Assembly: GCA_016927995.1 (NCBI GenBank)
Contig: JAFGLO010000014.1
Span: forward strand, 1-38,847
Direction of reading: 5' to 3'
Length of the DNA stretch: 38,847 nt
DNA from: Candidatus Dojkabacteria bacterium
Lineage (GTDB): Bacteria > Patescibacteriota > Dojkabacteria > JAFGLO01
The position numbers and the translations under genes were made by a program. Below the pieces are notes generated by a model. That model searched no databases, was not told the origin of the DNA, and worked only from the letters and a program-made list of their open reading frames with translations. Shown here piece by piece: positions 1 through 8,239 of the stretch; the first letter of the stretch is position 1; each line of letters opens with the position of its first letter.

Positions 1-163
1 GTTCAAGAACTTCTTTTGCATTTACTGGAATCCTTGTCGGTTGATATTTTGCAGCCTCAACTAATTTTGCGTTATTTCCCGATTGCTCTACAGCAGCTGG
101 CTGTTCAACTTGGGCGGCTTCCGGGTCGGGTTGCGAGCCATTAGAGCCTGTATCTGGACTCAT
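1..163 (-). CDS. Partial protein, N-terminal 54 residues only
   Basis: The reading frame starts with ATG at 163-161 and runs off the left edge. The visible residues (beginning MSPDTGSNGSQPDPEA) are rich in Pro, Gln, Glu and Ala and look disordered. The last ones (TRIPVNAKEVLE) may begin a folded domain. It lies 22 nt downstream of the cyclophilin gene on the same strand and is probably cotranscribed with it. The family cannot be recognised from this much sequence, so no function is offered. Confidence 0.6.
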   Translation of the reverse strand, partial: MSPDTGSNGSQPDPEAAQVEQPAAVEQSGNNAKLVEAAKYQPTRIPVNAKEVLE

Positions 164-185
164 TATTTAGGCAGTTAAAGTTATA

Positions 186-860
186 TTAGTAGCTTACTTT
201 TTTAATAGTAACCGTTTGAATTTTTATGGCAGTCTTGGGCGAACCGTCGGAGTTGGTTTCCTTTCCGCAAACAGAATCGACTATTTTAGTTCCCTCGGTA
301 ACTTCACCAAACACGGTAAATTCACCATTCCATTCGGAAAGTTTTCGGGAAGAAACGCCTGAACATACAACAAAAAATTGACTTCCATTTGAGTTTGCCG
401 TTCCTTCGTTGGCATAAACAACAGAGTAAGCCTTTACCGCAACACTAGATTTGATTTCGTCGACAAAAGTATATCCCGGGCCACCCGATCCGTCACCCTT
501 TGGATCACCTGTTTGAAAAAGCGTTCCACCATTAATATAGTGAATTGTTAATCCGTCAAAGAACTTTTCTTCCGCAAGAAAAACAAAACTATTAACACCC
601 TTAGGGACTTCCTCTTCAAAAAGATCAATTGTAAAACTACCAACATTTTTTACATTAACTACTGCAGAATAGTCAAACCCTGAAGTAATTACAGTTTTGG
701 GATATTCCTTGTAAGTCTTCCTTTTTGTGGAACCATCGCTATCAAAAATTCCAAAATCAAATCCGGTACCAAATCCTGTAAGAGCCATAAGCAAAATAAC
801 GACAACGGCACCCATCAGCGGCAGCAATACCTTTTTGTGTTGATCCCAAACTTTTGACAT
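186..860 (-). CDS. Membrane-anchored cyclophilin-type peptidyl-prolyl isomerase
   Basis: Predicted 224-residue protein. Residues about 10-32 (KKVLLPLMGAVVVILLM...) form one membrane anchor, and residues about 66-224 a cyclophilin domain facing outward. Cyclophilin marks are FQTGDP, the GSGGPGYTF stretch, NSNGSQFFVV and GEFTVFGEV. The family normally catalyses proline cis-trans isomerisation during folding of exported proteins. The usual catalytic Arg in the F-H-R motif is Tyr here (IHYINGG, Tyr108), so activity may be weak. I chose the ATG at 860 over an upstream TTG at 905. A promoter (TTTACA, 17 nt, TACAAT) lies between the two and ends 8 nt before this ATG, so the upstream start would not be in that transcript. 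Confidence 0.88.
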   Translation of the reverse strand: MSKVWDQHKKVLLPLMGAVVVILLMALTGFGTGFDFGIFDSDGSTKRKTYKEYPKTVITSGFDYSAVVNVKNVGSFTIDLFEEEVPKGVNSFVFLAEEKFFDGLTIHYINGGTLFQTGDPKGDGSGGPGYTFVDEIKSSVAVKAYSVVYANEGTANSNGSQFFVVCSGVSSRKLSEWNGEFTVFGEVTEGTKIVDSVCGKETNSDGSPKTAIKIQTVTIKKVSY

Positions 861-868
861 AATTATTA

Positions 869-897
869 ATTGTATAGGATAAAAGATTCGTTGTAAA
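869..897 (-). promoter_or_regulatory. Promoter of the cyclophilin gene, near-leaderless
   Basis: On the minus strand TTTACA (897-892) and TACAAT (874-869) are separated by 17 nt. The start codon follows 8 nt after the -10 box, so the predicted mRNA begins about two bases before ATG. There is no Shine-Dalgarno sequence. This decides the start of the gene. Confidence 0.6.
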
Positions 898-1008
898 CTA
901 TCCAAACAAAAGTTTATATAAAGAAGTTAAGATAAATAAGTTGTTACTTTAGTAGCCTACAGTCCGTATATTTGATATAATTAACATATCTTCGAAAAAC
1001 GTGTACTA

Positions 1009-1037
1009 TTTACTAGATATAAAACACAGAATATAAG
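1009..1037 (+). promoter_or_regulatory. Candidate promoter of the deacetylase-peptidase-acyltransferase region
   Basis: TTTACT (1009-1014), a 17-nt spacer and TATAAG (1032-1037) lie upstream of the ATG at 1056, predicting a leader of only about 12 nt without a Shine-Dalgarno. A second -10-like TATAAT lies at 974-979 with no clear -35. The spacing is good but the region is A+T-rich, so chance matches are possible. Confidence 0.4.
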
Positions 1038-1055
1038 TTTTGTTCCTGCCGTAAA

Positions 1056-2501
1056 ATGCAAATGTATATAAGAAATGATGCGCTATACAGACAAAATAAG
1101 AACTCTAAAAGCAAGTGGATACCAATTTTTCTTTCACTTGCAATATTAATAATTGGGTATTTTCAACTGCGACCCGATCCGACCGACGGAAAGAATGACC
1201 CATTACCAACCGGTCCGGGAGTAACAACAGTGGAGGAAAACGTTGCAATCCCGTTCCCAACCGACGATCCTTCCTGTACCGAATACACAAGCTTTACAAA
1301 CTCGACCCAGGTTAATGTTTCAATAGAACGACTCTGGAATTTAGTGGGAGAAGAATTTTCCGACGAAGATCAAAAAATGGATGTCTATGCATCAATTGAT
1401 TCCTCGATAGCAAGTAGCGACATTAAAATCCAGTATGTAGTCGAAGAAAACGGCACCACAGCAATAATGGATAACACAGGTGATTTAAACTACCATGGTG
1501 TAGTTAATACCAAGATTTTTCCCAAAGGAACATATACAATAAGAGCAGTTGTAACATCAAAATGTTTGTACCTGCAAAGTAAACCTCAAACTTTTCACGT
1601 GTCCTACCCACTTTATGTACTTTGGACAACCGACTGGGAAGCACAACCGGCAAGTCAAAGCTTTATTCAAGCCGGGTTTACCCAAATGGAATCAATAAGC
1701 TCAACCTATGGAATTCCAATAACACACTTTTTTAACCCAAGAATCCTTATAAATTCCAGTTATGCCGGCATGAAAGATTGGATGGTAGACTGGATTAAGG
1801 GTCGTCGTGATAATAACGGTGATGAAATTGCATTGCATCTACACATGTATTACGACTTAGTACAGGCAACTGGCGTAAATGTAAGAAAAGAACCCAAATG
1901 GGCAAATAATGAAGATGGTTACGACGTTCCAAGCTCAGCCTATACCTACGATGAATACATGCAGATATTAAACTGGTCTATTGGTCAATACGAAGCCTAC
2001 GGTTTAGGAAAGCCGGTTAGTTACAGAGCCGGAGGCTGGTATGCCGATGCTTCGACCCTAAAAGCCGTTCAGAACTCGGGAATAAAAATTGATTCCTCGG
2101 GAAGAACTGAATATTCAATTGGATCAAACGACCTAAGCGGATACTGGAGACTTCCGGTTACAACAGTTCCGTACCACCCATCGCTTATCGATCCAAACTC
2201 CGACGAATATAGCCAAAAGCTAACAATTTGGGAAGTCGCAAATAATGGAGGAGATTCATGGTCATTTCCAGTAAACTCGATGAAAGAGCGATTCGAACAA
2301 AATTGGGTAAATCATGCACCTTTAAGTGAACGAAGAATGGTACTGTACCTGAGTCACCCTCAATGGTATACTCAGGAGTTTCCTAAGATAACCCAGGTGC
2401 TACAGTACATTTCGCAATACAAGTATACCGATGACAACGGTCCGGTTGTTTATGTTACTGTATCTCAACTTGGGGAGGTCTGGGATCAAATCCCACAATA
2501 A
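1056..2501 (+). CDS. Membrane-anchored polysaccharide deacetylase-like protein (NodB-type barrel)
   Basis: 481 residues. An N-terminal signal anchor (residues about 22-40, PIFLSLAILIIGYFQL) is followed by a Pro/Asp-rich linker, a beta-rich region to about 185, and a catalytic-type barrel (about 187-478). The order of motifs matches carbohydrate esterase 4/NodB-like enzymes: WTTDWE (Asp193, Glu195), an HLH metal-binding-like pair (His261, His263), YRAGGWYAD (Arg324) and LSHPQW (His434). HxH in place of the usual H-x3-H suggests a divergent WbmS-like branch. Expected role: metal-dependent removal of acyl groups from a surface polysaccharide, outside the membrane. It is 24 nt upstream of the next gene and probably cotranscribed. 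The fold is fairly secure, the substrate is unknown. An in-frame ATG two codons downstream is an alternative start. Confidence 0.7.
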   Translation: MQMYIRNDALYRQNKNSKSKWIPIFLSLAILIIGYFQLRPDPTDGKNDPLPTGPGVTTVEENVAIPFPTDDPSCTEYTSFTNSTQVNVSIERLWNLVGEEFSDEDQKMDVYASIDSSIASSDIKIQYVVEENGTTAIMDNTGDLNYHGVVNTKIFPKGTYTIRAVVTSKCLYLQSKPQTFHVSYPLYVLWTTDWEAQPASQSFIQAGFTQMESISSTYGIPITHFFNPRILINSSYAGMKDWMVDWIKGRRDNNGDEIALHLHMYYDLVQATGVNVRKEPKWANNEDGYDVPSSAYTYDEYMQILNWSIGQYEAYGLGKPVSYRAGGWYADASTLKAVQNSGIKIDSSGRTEYSIGSNDLSGYWRLPVTTVPYHPSLIDPNSDEYSQKLTIWEVANNGGDSWSFPVNSMKERFEQNWVNHAPLSERRMVLYLSHPQWYTQEFPKITQVLQYISQYKYTDDNGPVVYVTVSQLGEVWDQIPQ

Positions 2502-2525
2502 TTATAACCTATTGAGATAAGTAAG

Positions 2526-4655
2526 ATGACACAAGCGACAGCCTATTTAAATGAAAATTTGTTTGAGACTCTTTTTTGGGTAACAGTTGTACTAATCCCC
2601 CTGTTTCTGACTGTAAACATTATAAAAATATTAATCAACAAGAAAAAATCAAAACAATCACTGGACAGTACAAAACCACATATTCCCGAACAATTATCCG
2701 AGCAGCTTATCGCCGTTACCGATAACAAAGTCCGATTATTTTTCAGAAAAATCGGCCGTTTCATTAAGGTCTTTTTTACGAAAAATCCAAGATTTTGGGC
2801 GAATTTTCTGTTCTTCTTTTTTGACGTTGTTCTCTTTAGTGCAATTATTGGAAATATATATTACATGTTCTTTACGAAACCTGAAATTGCATACTCTATT
2901 CCTGAACTTGAGGAACATTGGATGGATCAAGAAACCCCTGTAGAGATAGTATTTAACGTTCCGGTCAAAGTAGAAGAATTAAAAGAAAACATATCCCCAA
3001 ATGTTGAAGGACGCTGGGAATACGTACAGTGTTTCCCAAATATTCCATTTCTAAACTTAGTTCGAAGAATAAAATTCTATCCTAAGGAAACGATTGCTCC
3101 CGAAACAAGAGTCGTAATATATATAACCGGAATCTCGCGCTTAACAAAACAGGAAAATCATGAATATGCAAGAGATTTTTATGCTGCTTATATGCCCACA
3201 GTTACCTCTACAAGTCCCGAAAACGGATTCGACAAAGTCCGCATAGAGGATTCGATCATTTTTAATATAAACAATTCCAACGAAAAAATCACTGCATGGG
3301 AAATTATCACAAATCCTGCATTTGAATTTACAACAACCACGTCAGAAGGAAGGCTTGTTGTAACTCCGACTCGACCATTTGACCAAGGTACAGAGTACAC
3401 AATCACTCTATACAAAACAATTTATCGTTACAACATTGAAACCGGTGAAGTCGTGGAAACACTTGAAACCAACGAAGAGACAGTACTACAATTTAAAACA
3501 GTTCCGGCACCGGGCCTACTTGATTATTCCCCGAAGGGTGAGAGTTCCAGAGTTGATAGCCCAATTAAAATTCAGTTTGACGGTGACGTAAACAGAAAAG
3601 AAGTTGAGGAACGATTTACCATTGAACCAACCATTGACGGTTCGATATCCTGGGAAGAAAATACCCTTACCTTTATGCCTAATGCACCCTTACCCTACGG
3701 CACCACTTATACAATCCGAATTGCACCCGGATTCCATAACCTAGACGGTGGTGTACGTGACAACGAAATTGTTCTATCTTTCTCAACAGTCGGTGAAATC
3801 AGAATATTGCAAACAACTCCGGTAGCAAATTCGACTGGGGTAAAAGTAGATAACAGAATAATAAGTATTGTATTTAATCAGGAAGTTGATCAGGCCTCTG
3901 CCCAGCAGCACTTTACAATTTCTCCATATATTGCAGGAACCTTTTCGTGGAATGGAAATACCATGAACTATACCACCGGAGCCAATTTTGCCTACAGCAC
4001 AACCTACACGGCCACAGTTTCGGCAGGAGTAAAATCAATTTATGGACTTGATCTTTCTACGCCATATTCCATTAGATTTACAACCGCATCAGATAGAACC
4101 GTAATTACCGGAGTACCCTGGTATAAGCAAACGGAATCATTTACCTGTAATGTGCAAGCTACTAACATGGTACTTGGATACTACGGCGTATATCTTGGAG
4201 AACAAGGGGTTAAAAATGCTTTTGGAATTGGCCAATGGCTAAACGAATCCGAAGGAACGGGAGGAAATCCACATGAAGACTGGATCGAGTTTTTTGGCAT
4301 ATTCTGGGAACCGGCATATGATCTTGTATCCCAGTATCGACCTGCTGAAATAAAGCAGGGCTGGACAGTTCAGGGTCTTACACAAATGATTCAAAATGGT
4401 GATCTGGCAATCATTTGGTGGCACAACGACTGGAGTACCTTTTACTGGAAAACCTGGGTAACACCAGGCGGACAAACAATTACCGGACTTAACGGAACCC
4501 ACTCCGAAGTTGTAATTGGATTTATCGGTCCGGCTGAAAACCCTACCCACATGATTACAAACGATCCATGGCGTGGTGCAGGTCGTATTTACGACATTGC
4601 CACATTTACCAGACTTTGGGCGGTTTATAACAATACCGCGGTAGTAGTATATTAA
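2526..4655 (+). CDS. Membrane protein with tandem Ig-like (Big_5) domains and a C39-like cysteine peptidase domain
   Basis: 709 residues. Two hydrophobic segments (about 16-37 and 91-115) are joined by a basic loop. Four Ig-like modules follow, at about 118-222, 224-327, 328-422 and 423-525. The repeated pattern TSPENG / SPKGES / TTPVANS ... Y-T-I/A-x-V marks the SbsA/Big_5 type. Residues 526-709 match a C39-like family 2 peptidase: PWYKQTESFTCN with Cys541, GTHSEVVIGFIG with His659 and TNDPWRG with Asp680 give a complete Cys-His-Asp set. The likely architecture is a stalk holding a peptidase outside the membrane. Substrate is unknown: a bacteriocin-type leader, cell wall peptides or neighbouring surface proteins are all possible. 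The close spacing to the deacetylase-like gene suggests shared envelope work. Confidence 0.75.
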   Translation: MTQATAYLNENLFETLFWVTVVLIPLFLTVNIIKILINKKKSKQSLDSTKPHIPEQLSEQLIAVTDNKVRLFFRKIGRFIKVFFTKNPRFWANFLFFFFDVVLFSAIIGNIYYMFFTKPEIAYSIPELEEHWMDQETPVEIVFNVPVKVEELKENISPNVEGRWEYVQCFPNIPFLNLVRRIKFYPKETIAPETRVVIYITGISRLTKQENHEYARDFYAAYMPTVTSTSPENGFDKVRIEDSIIFNINNSNEKITAWEIITNPAFEFTTTTSEGRLVVTPTRPFDQGTEYTITLYKTIYRYNIETGEVVETLETNEETVLQFKTVPAPGLLDYSPKGESSRVDSPIKIQFDGDVNRKEVEERFTIEPTIDGSISWEENTLTFMPNAPLPYGTTYTIRIAPGFHNLDGGVRDNEIVLSFSTVGEIRILQTTPVANSTGVKVDNRIISIVFNQEVDQASAQQHFTISPYIAGTFSWNGNTMNYTTGANFAYSTTYTATVSAGVKSIYGLDLSTPYSIRFTTASDRTVITGVPWYKQTESFTCNVQATNMVLGYYGVYLGEQGVKNAFGIGQWLNESEGTGGNPHEDWIEFFGIFWEPAYDLVSQYRPAEIKQGWTVQGLTQMIQNGDLAIIWWHNDWSTFYWKTWVTPGGQTITGLNGTHSEVVIGFIGPAENPTHMITNDPWRGAGRIYDIATFTRLWAVYNNTAVVVY

Positions 4656-4690
4656 GGGTGTGGCAGGGAACAGCCTTTTACTAACCAGCA

Positions 4691-4720
4691 TTTACAGTTT
4701 TAAGGTGTTTACGGTATAAT
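4691..4720 (+). promoter_or_regulatory. Leaderless promoter of the acyltransferase gene
   Basis: TTTACA (4691-4696), an 18-nt spacer and a perfect TATAAT (4715-4720) end 5 nt before the ATG at 4726. Transcription should start at or next to the A of the start codon, giving an mRNA with no leader. Confidence 0.65.
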
Positions 4721-4725
4721 TTTAA

Positions 4726-5733
4726 ATGGCAAAGAAAACTACCTCCACCACTCGCGATAAAACAATCGACATATTAAGGGCCGTTGCAATTATCACCATG
4801 ACATATACCCATTCGGTAGTGTTTTTCCACGACTTTTCAAACAATATCCTTTTGTGGTTCAGTGATATTGGTGGGAATATCTCATTTACGCTGTTTCTTT
4901 TTTGCTTTGGTGCTGCAATTTACTACTCTTTCCTGAAAAACCCCACCAAAGAGAAACGAAACAAGCTTTTAAAACGTGCGGGTTTATGGCTTTTAATCTA
5001 TTACGTTCTTGCATTTTTAGGGCGATATACAGAGCACAGATCCTTAACTGCAGGTATATTCTGGCAAATTCTTACTTTTTCTAAGATAGTTCCTTTTACC
5101 GAATTCTTCATAGCCTTCCCATTAATTCTAATAATCACACTTATCATTCCAAGATTAACCACGGTTATATCAAAAAATCCATTTATTCTCGGGCTCTTTT
5201 CGTTCGCACTTTATATTCTTGGGTCAATTACTGTTCAACTACTCACCGAATCGTCGATTATAAGCCTTTTTGTAGGATACAAAACCTTGCACTACTTCCC
5301 AGTTCTTTTCTATTCGTCAATATATCTTTTAGGAATAAATTATGCGCTAAGTACAAAAAACAGCGACAAGTCTGTTTTCTCGTCAATGGGTTTAATTTTG
5401 ACAATTATCTTTTATTTCATTTCACAATTAGTAGGTCAATTTAGCAGATTTCCACCGTCAATCCAATTTTTAATGTACGGATTAATCTTTACCTACGGTA
5501 TTCTTTTTGCAATTTCAATCTTTGAAAGTATAAAACACAAGTGGGTTCAAAAGATTTTGGACCTGCTCCAAAAGTTAGGTAACAGAGCGTTAACCGTCTT
5601 TATGATTAATACAGTAATTCTCTTTGCTTACAAGTATTTTCTACATAATACAAGCTTTTCCCAATGGTATATTGTATTGTTGCTTTGGCTGGTTGGTCTT
5701 GTAACAAGCGCACTATCCCAAATAACCCTATGA
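4726..5733 (+). CDS. Integral membrane acyltransferase (acyltransferase-3 / HGSNAT-like)
   Basis: 335 residues with about ten hydrophobic segments. The N-terminus TTRDKTIDILRAVAIITM followed by THS (His29) is the R-x-x-x-D-x-x-R ... H signature shared by acyltransferase family 3, OpgC and heparan-glucosaminide acetyltransferase-like (DUF1624) proteins. These move acetyl or other acyl groups across the membrane to sugars. The neighbouring deacetylase-like gene makes surface-glycan acylation and deacylation a reasonable pairing, but that is inference. The gene has its own leaderless promoter. Which of the related families it belongs to cannot be settled by eye. Confidence 0.65.
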   Translation: MAKKTTSTTRDKTIDILRAVAIITMTYTHSVVFFHDFSNNILLWFSDIGGNISFTLFLFCFGAAIYYSFLKNPTKEKRNKLLKRAGLWLLIYYVLAFLGRYTEHRSLTAGIFWQILTFSKIVPFTEFFIAFPLILIITLIIPRLTTVISKNPFILGLFSFALYILGSITVQLLTESSIISLFVGYKTLHYFPVLFYSSIYLLGINYALSTKNSDKSVFSSMGLILTIIFYFISQLVGQFSRFPPSIQFLMYGLIFTYGILFAISIFESIKHKWVQKILDLLQKLGNRALTVFMINTVILFAYKYFLHNTSFSQWYIVLLLWLVGLVTSALSQITL

Positions 5734-5768
5734 GACTATTGGTTGTATGTTCACCGCCACTAATAACC

Positions 5769-5794
5769 TACCAGGTAGATTTATCTGGTAAAAT
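5769..5794 (+). promoter_or_regulatory. Near-palindrome overlapping an extended -10 box
   Basis: A 22-bp near-palindrome (5769-5790, outer arms TACCAG / CTGGTA) runs into TGG-TAAAAT, an extended -10 (TGn at 5786-5788, TAAAAT at 5789-5794). The gene start follows 23 nt later. Its placement over the promoter fits an operator. There is no good -35, as expected for extended -10 promoters. The regulator is unknown. Confidence 0.3.
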
Positions 5795-5817
5795 CGTTAA
5801 GTCTAAGTTTATTAGAC

Positions 5818-6858
5818 ATGAAATTGAGCGATTTCCACGCAATAACGGTAGTCTTAAGTGGACACATTAACAAAAAGCGCTTTCTGAAAACTGTTTCGGA
5901 TAAGGCAAAAAAGCTTAATATTGTCGGATTTGCACAATTTAAACAGGATAACAGTTGCAAGATCCACGCAGAAGGTACAAAAACAGTTCTTTCCGAATTT
6001 CTTGATACATTAAACAGGCAAACAGCAGAGTTTGATCTTAATGAAGTTAATGTTTCATGGATAGACCCTTATAAAATTTATAACGACTTTAGGACGATAG
6101 ATCACCCGACATGGAATCCAACAGTTATATCCCCTTCCCCTACACATAAAACCCAAATTATCGAGCCGGTTAAGTACAAAAAAATCCCAACTCATGTTGC
6201 AATCCTTCCAATCGAGATGATTATGTGGGGAAAAGAGCTTTATAAACCCCTCACTCCATGGTTGCGACGTACCCAAAGAAGTTTTGAAACCATTATCGAG
6301 TTGTCTCAAAAGCTAAAAATCAAGTATTTGACAATATTAGAGATGCACTCATCGGTTTGGAAACTAAAGACAGATCAAATTAGAAGCCAGCTACATCTTA
6401 CGCACAGGTGGATTGAATTTATGCAACCATTCTTTAATACGTTTGGCATTAGACTAAAAGTTATCGGACGTAGAAATCGTCTTCCGACCGAGCTTTCTGC
6501 ACTTATAGCAAAGGTTGAAAAAAACACCCGCAACAATAAAAAACTTACATTTACCCTAGCAATTGACTATTCAGGGAAAAATGAGATTACCGAAGCCGTA
6601 AATGCCATAATTCAGTCTAAAATTCCTTCTGTTGACGAAAATACTCTAGATTCCTTTTTATGGACTCATGAATTACCACCTATTGACCTTGTAATTACAA
6701 ATGGCGGGGTAACAAGCCTACAGGGACACTTTTCCTGCAAAGCAGAAAATGCATCGGTTTACGTAAGCAATAAACTATTTTCCGAACTTAACACAGCTGA
6801 AATACTAAAAGCAATAGAAACATTTAATAATGATCAGAAAATTCTTTTAGGTAAATAG
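5818..6858 (+). CDS. Acylphosphatase-like / cis-prenyltransferase-like fusion, both domains without catalytic residues
   Basis: 346 residues. Residues about 6-90 align with acylphosphatase: LSGHINKKRFL aligns with the phosphate loop V-S-G-R-V-Q-G-V-G-F-R, placing Leu23 at the catalytic Arg, and GFAQF places Phe41 at the catalytic Asn. Residues about 120-345 align along their whole length with undecaprenyl diphosphate synthase: HVAILPIEMIMWGK against HVAIIMDGNGRWAK, then SSVWK, IRLKVIG, LAIDYSGKNEI and HELPPIDLVITNGG. The catalytic Asp is Ile132, the Gly-x-Arg arginine is Met136, and the R-T-G-G-E segment reads TNGGV (Thr294, Val298). The frame is intact, so this looks like a maintained pseudoenzyme and not a decaying gene. 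By analogy with the inactive NgBR/Nus1 subunit it might bind polyprenyl lipids or a partner synthase. It converges on rho with a 2-nt gap. Confidence 0.72.
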   Translation: MKLSDFHAITVVLSGHINKKRFLKTVSDKAKKLNIVGFAQFKQDNSCKIHAEGTKTVLSEFLDTLNRQTAEFDLNEVNVSWIDPYKIYNDFRTIDHPTWNPTVISPSPTHKTQIIEPVKYKKIPTHVAILPIEMIMWGKELYKPLTPWLRRTQRSFETIIELSQKLKIKYLTILEMHSSVWKLKTDQIRSQLHLTHRWIEFMQPFFNTFGIRLKVIGRRNRLPTELSALIAKVEKNTRNNKKLTFTLAIDYSGKNEITEAVNAIIQSKIPSVDENTLDSFLWTHELPPIDLVITNGGVTSLQGHFSCKAENASVYVSNKLFSELNTAEILKAIETFNNDQKILLGK

Positions 6859-6860
6859 CT

Positions 6861-8120
6861 TTACATACTACCGTCGGCAATTTTTGCCAGAAACTCTTCA
6901 TTATTCTTGGTTCTTGCAAGTTGCTCTACAAGTACTCGAGCAGGCTCCTCATCACCCTTTTCTAGCGCTTCAAGCATTCTACGAACTCTCCAAGATTGAT
7001 TAAGTAACTCACCTTTAAGCAAGAGTTCCTCGTTTCGAGTGCCCGATGCAACAACATCGATTGCAGGATAAATACGCATATTTGCAAGTTTTCTATCCAA
7101 GTGAAGTTCCATATTGCCTGTTCCTTTGAATTCTTCGTAGATGAGATCATCCATTCGACTGCCTGTATCAACAAGTGCGGTGGCAACAATTGTTAGACTT
7201 CCACCATCTTCAAAGTTACGTGCAGCACCAAAAAATCGCTTTGGCGGATAAAGGGCGGCAGGATCAAATCCACCTGAGAGTGTTTTACCTGATGTTGGCA
7301 TTACAATGTTATATGCACGAGCAAGTCGTGTTACACTATCCATAAGAATTACTACATCTTCACCCATTTCAGCAAGTCGCTTAGCTCTATCAAGTACCAT
7401 TTCTGATATTTTGGTGTGAAGGTCAGGCTTTTCGTCAAAGTTTGCGGCATAAACCTGTCCTTTAATACTTCGTTGCATATCGGTTACCTCTTCAGGCCTT
7501 TCACCAACTAAAAGTGCCATTAAAAGAACATTAGGATAATTTTTTTCAATTCCGGCAGCAATATCCTTTAGAAGCCACGTTTTACCGGCTTTAGGAGGCG
7601 AAACAACCATTGCTCGTTGTCCAAAACCTATTGGAGCCAAAAGATCAATTACACGGGTTGATAAGACGTCTTTTGTGGTCTCAAGTTTCATTTGCTTATC
7701 GGGGAAAACCGGGGTGAGCTTTTCAAACGCTGTTCTAATAACACTTTTATTAGGCTCCCTACCGTTTACGGTTTCAACCTTTAAAAGACTTAAGTATCTT
7801 TCACCTTCGTTTGGAAGCCTTGCCGGACCTTTGATTTCATCACCCGTTCGAAGGTTAAATTTTCGAATTTGGGTACCTGATATGTAAACGTCATTACTAC
7901 CGGGCAAAAGTCCTTCAGTACGCAGAACCCCATGGGTCATGTCATTCATGACCTCCAGAACTCCGGTTACAGAGATTTCACCGTCTTTTTGAGTATAAAT
8001 TCTTAGAAGTTCACTAATAAGACTTTGCCTTGCAAGCTCGGATACTCCCTTGATTCCTTCGGCTTTTGATTTGTCACGAAGATCGGGAAGTGAAAGATTT
8101 AATAGCTCTTTAATTTCCAT
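6861..8120 (-). CDS. rho: Transcription termination factor Rho
   Basis: 419 residues, the usual length, from ATG at 8120 (a GTG four codons upstream is less likely). Order: Rho-N helical domain (residues about 1-43), cold-shock-type RNA-binding domain (about 48-120; [23 protein letters not shown]), then the RecA-like hexameric ATPase. ATPase marks are Walker [19 protein letters not shown] with the catalytic Glu, Walker [17 protein letters not shown], the Q-loop region [11 protein letters not shown] and [14 protein letters not shown]. Rho loads on nascent RNA and terminates transcription. The Asp before the catalytic Glu in E. coli Rho (IDERPEE) is Gly here, and the first RNA-binding motif lacks the usual GFGF aromatics (HGVLR instead). 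Its own promoter (8211-8239) gives a leader of about 85 nt. Confidence 0.97.
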   Translation of the reverse strand: MEIKELLNLSLPDLRDKSKAEGIKGVSELARQSLISELLRIYTQKDGEISVTGVLEVMNDMTHGVLRTEGLLPGSNDVYISGTQIRKFNLRTGDEIKGPARLPNEGERYLSLLKVETVNGREPNKSVIRTAFEKLTPVFPDKQMKLETTKDVLSTRVIDLLAPIGFGQRAMVVSPPKAGKTWLLKDIAAGIEKNYPNVLLMALLVGERPEEVTDMQRSIKGQVYAANFDEKPDLHTKISEMVLDRAKRLAEMGEDVVILMDSVTRLARAYNIVMPTSGKTLSGGFDPAALYPPKRFFGAARNFEDGGSLTIVATALVDTGSRMDDLIYEEFKGTGNMELHLDRKLANMRIYPAIDVVASGTRNEELLLKGELLNQSWRVRRMLEALEKGDEEPARVLVEQLARTKNNEEFLAKIADGSM

Positions 8121-8210
8121 AAAAAACAACACTTGAATTAAATTAAGTCACCAAAGAGTTTTGCATAAAAATATGAATCAGCAGGATATTTACGTGAAAT
8201 ATACGTCTTT

Positions 8211-8239
8211 AATATAGTTGACATTTGAAAATAAGTCAA
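8211..8239 (-). promoter_or_regulatory. Promoter of rho
   Basis: TTGACT (8239-8234), 17-nt spacer and TATATT (8216-8211) on the minus strand. It begins directly after the terminator of the upstream RNA unit, so rho can be transcribed independently. The predicted start is near 8204, leaving about 85 nt of leader without a clear Shine-Dalgarno. Confidence 0.6.

Noticed and set aside
861-905. Upstream TTG start that would add 15 residues to the cyclophilin
   Set aside because: The promoter of the gene overlaps this segment, and the added residues are not signal-like.
4656-4690. Possible terminator after the C39-like gene (GGC...GCC then TTTT)
   Set aside because: The stem is only 3 bp and would not be stable.
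4239-4691. 150-codon open frame on the minus strand opposite the C39-like domain
   Set aside because: It lies entirely antisense to a well-supported domain with intact catalytic motifs and has no recognisable protein features.
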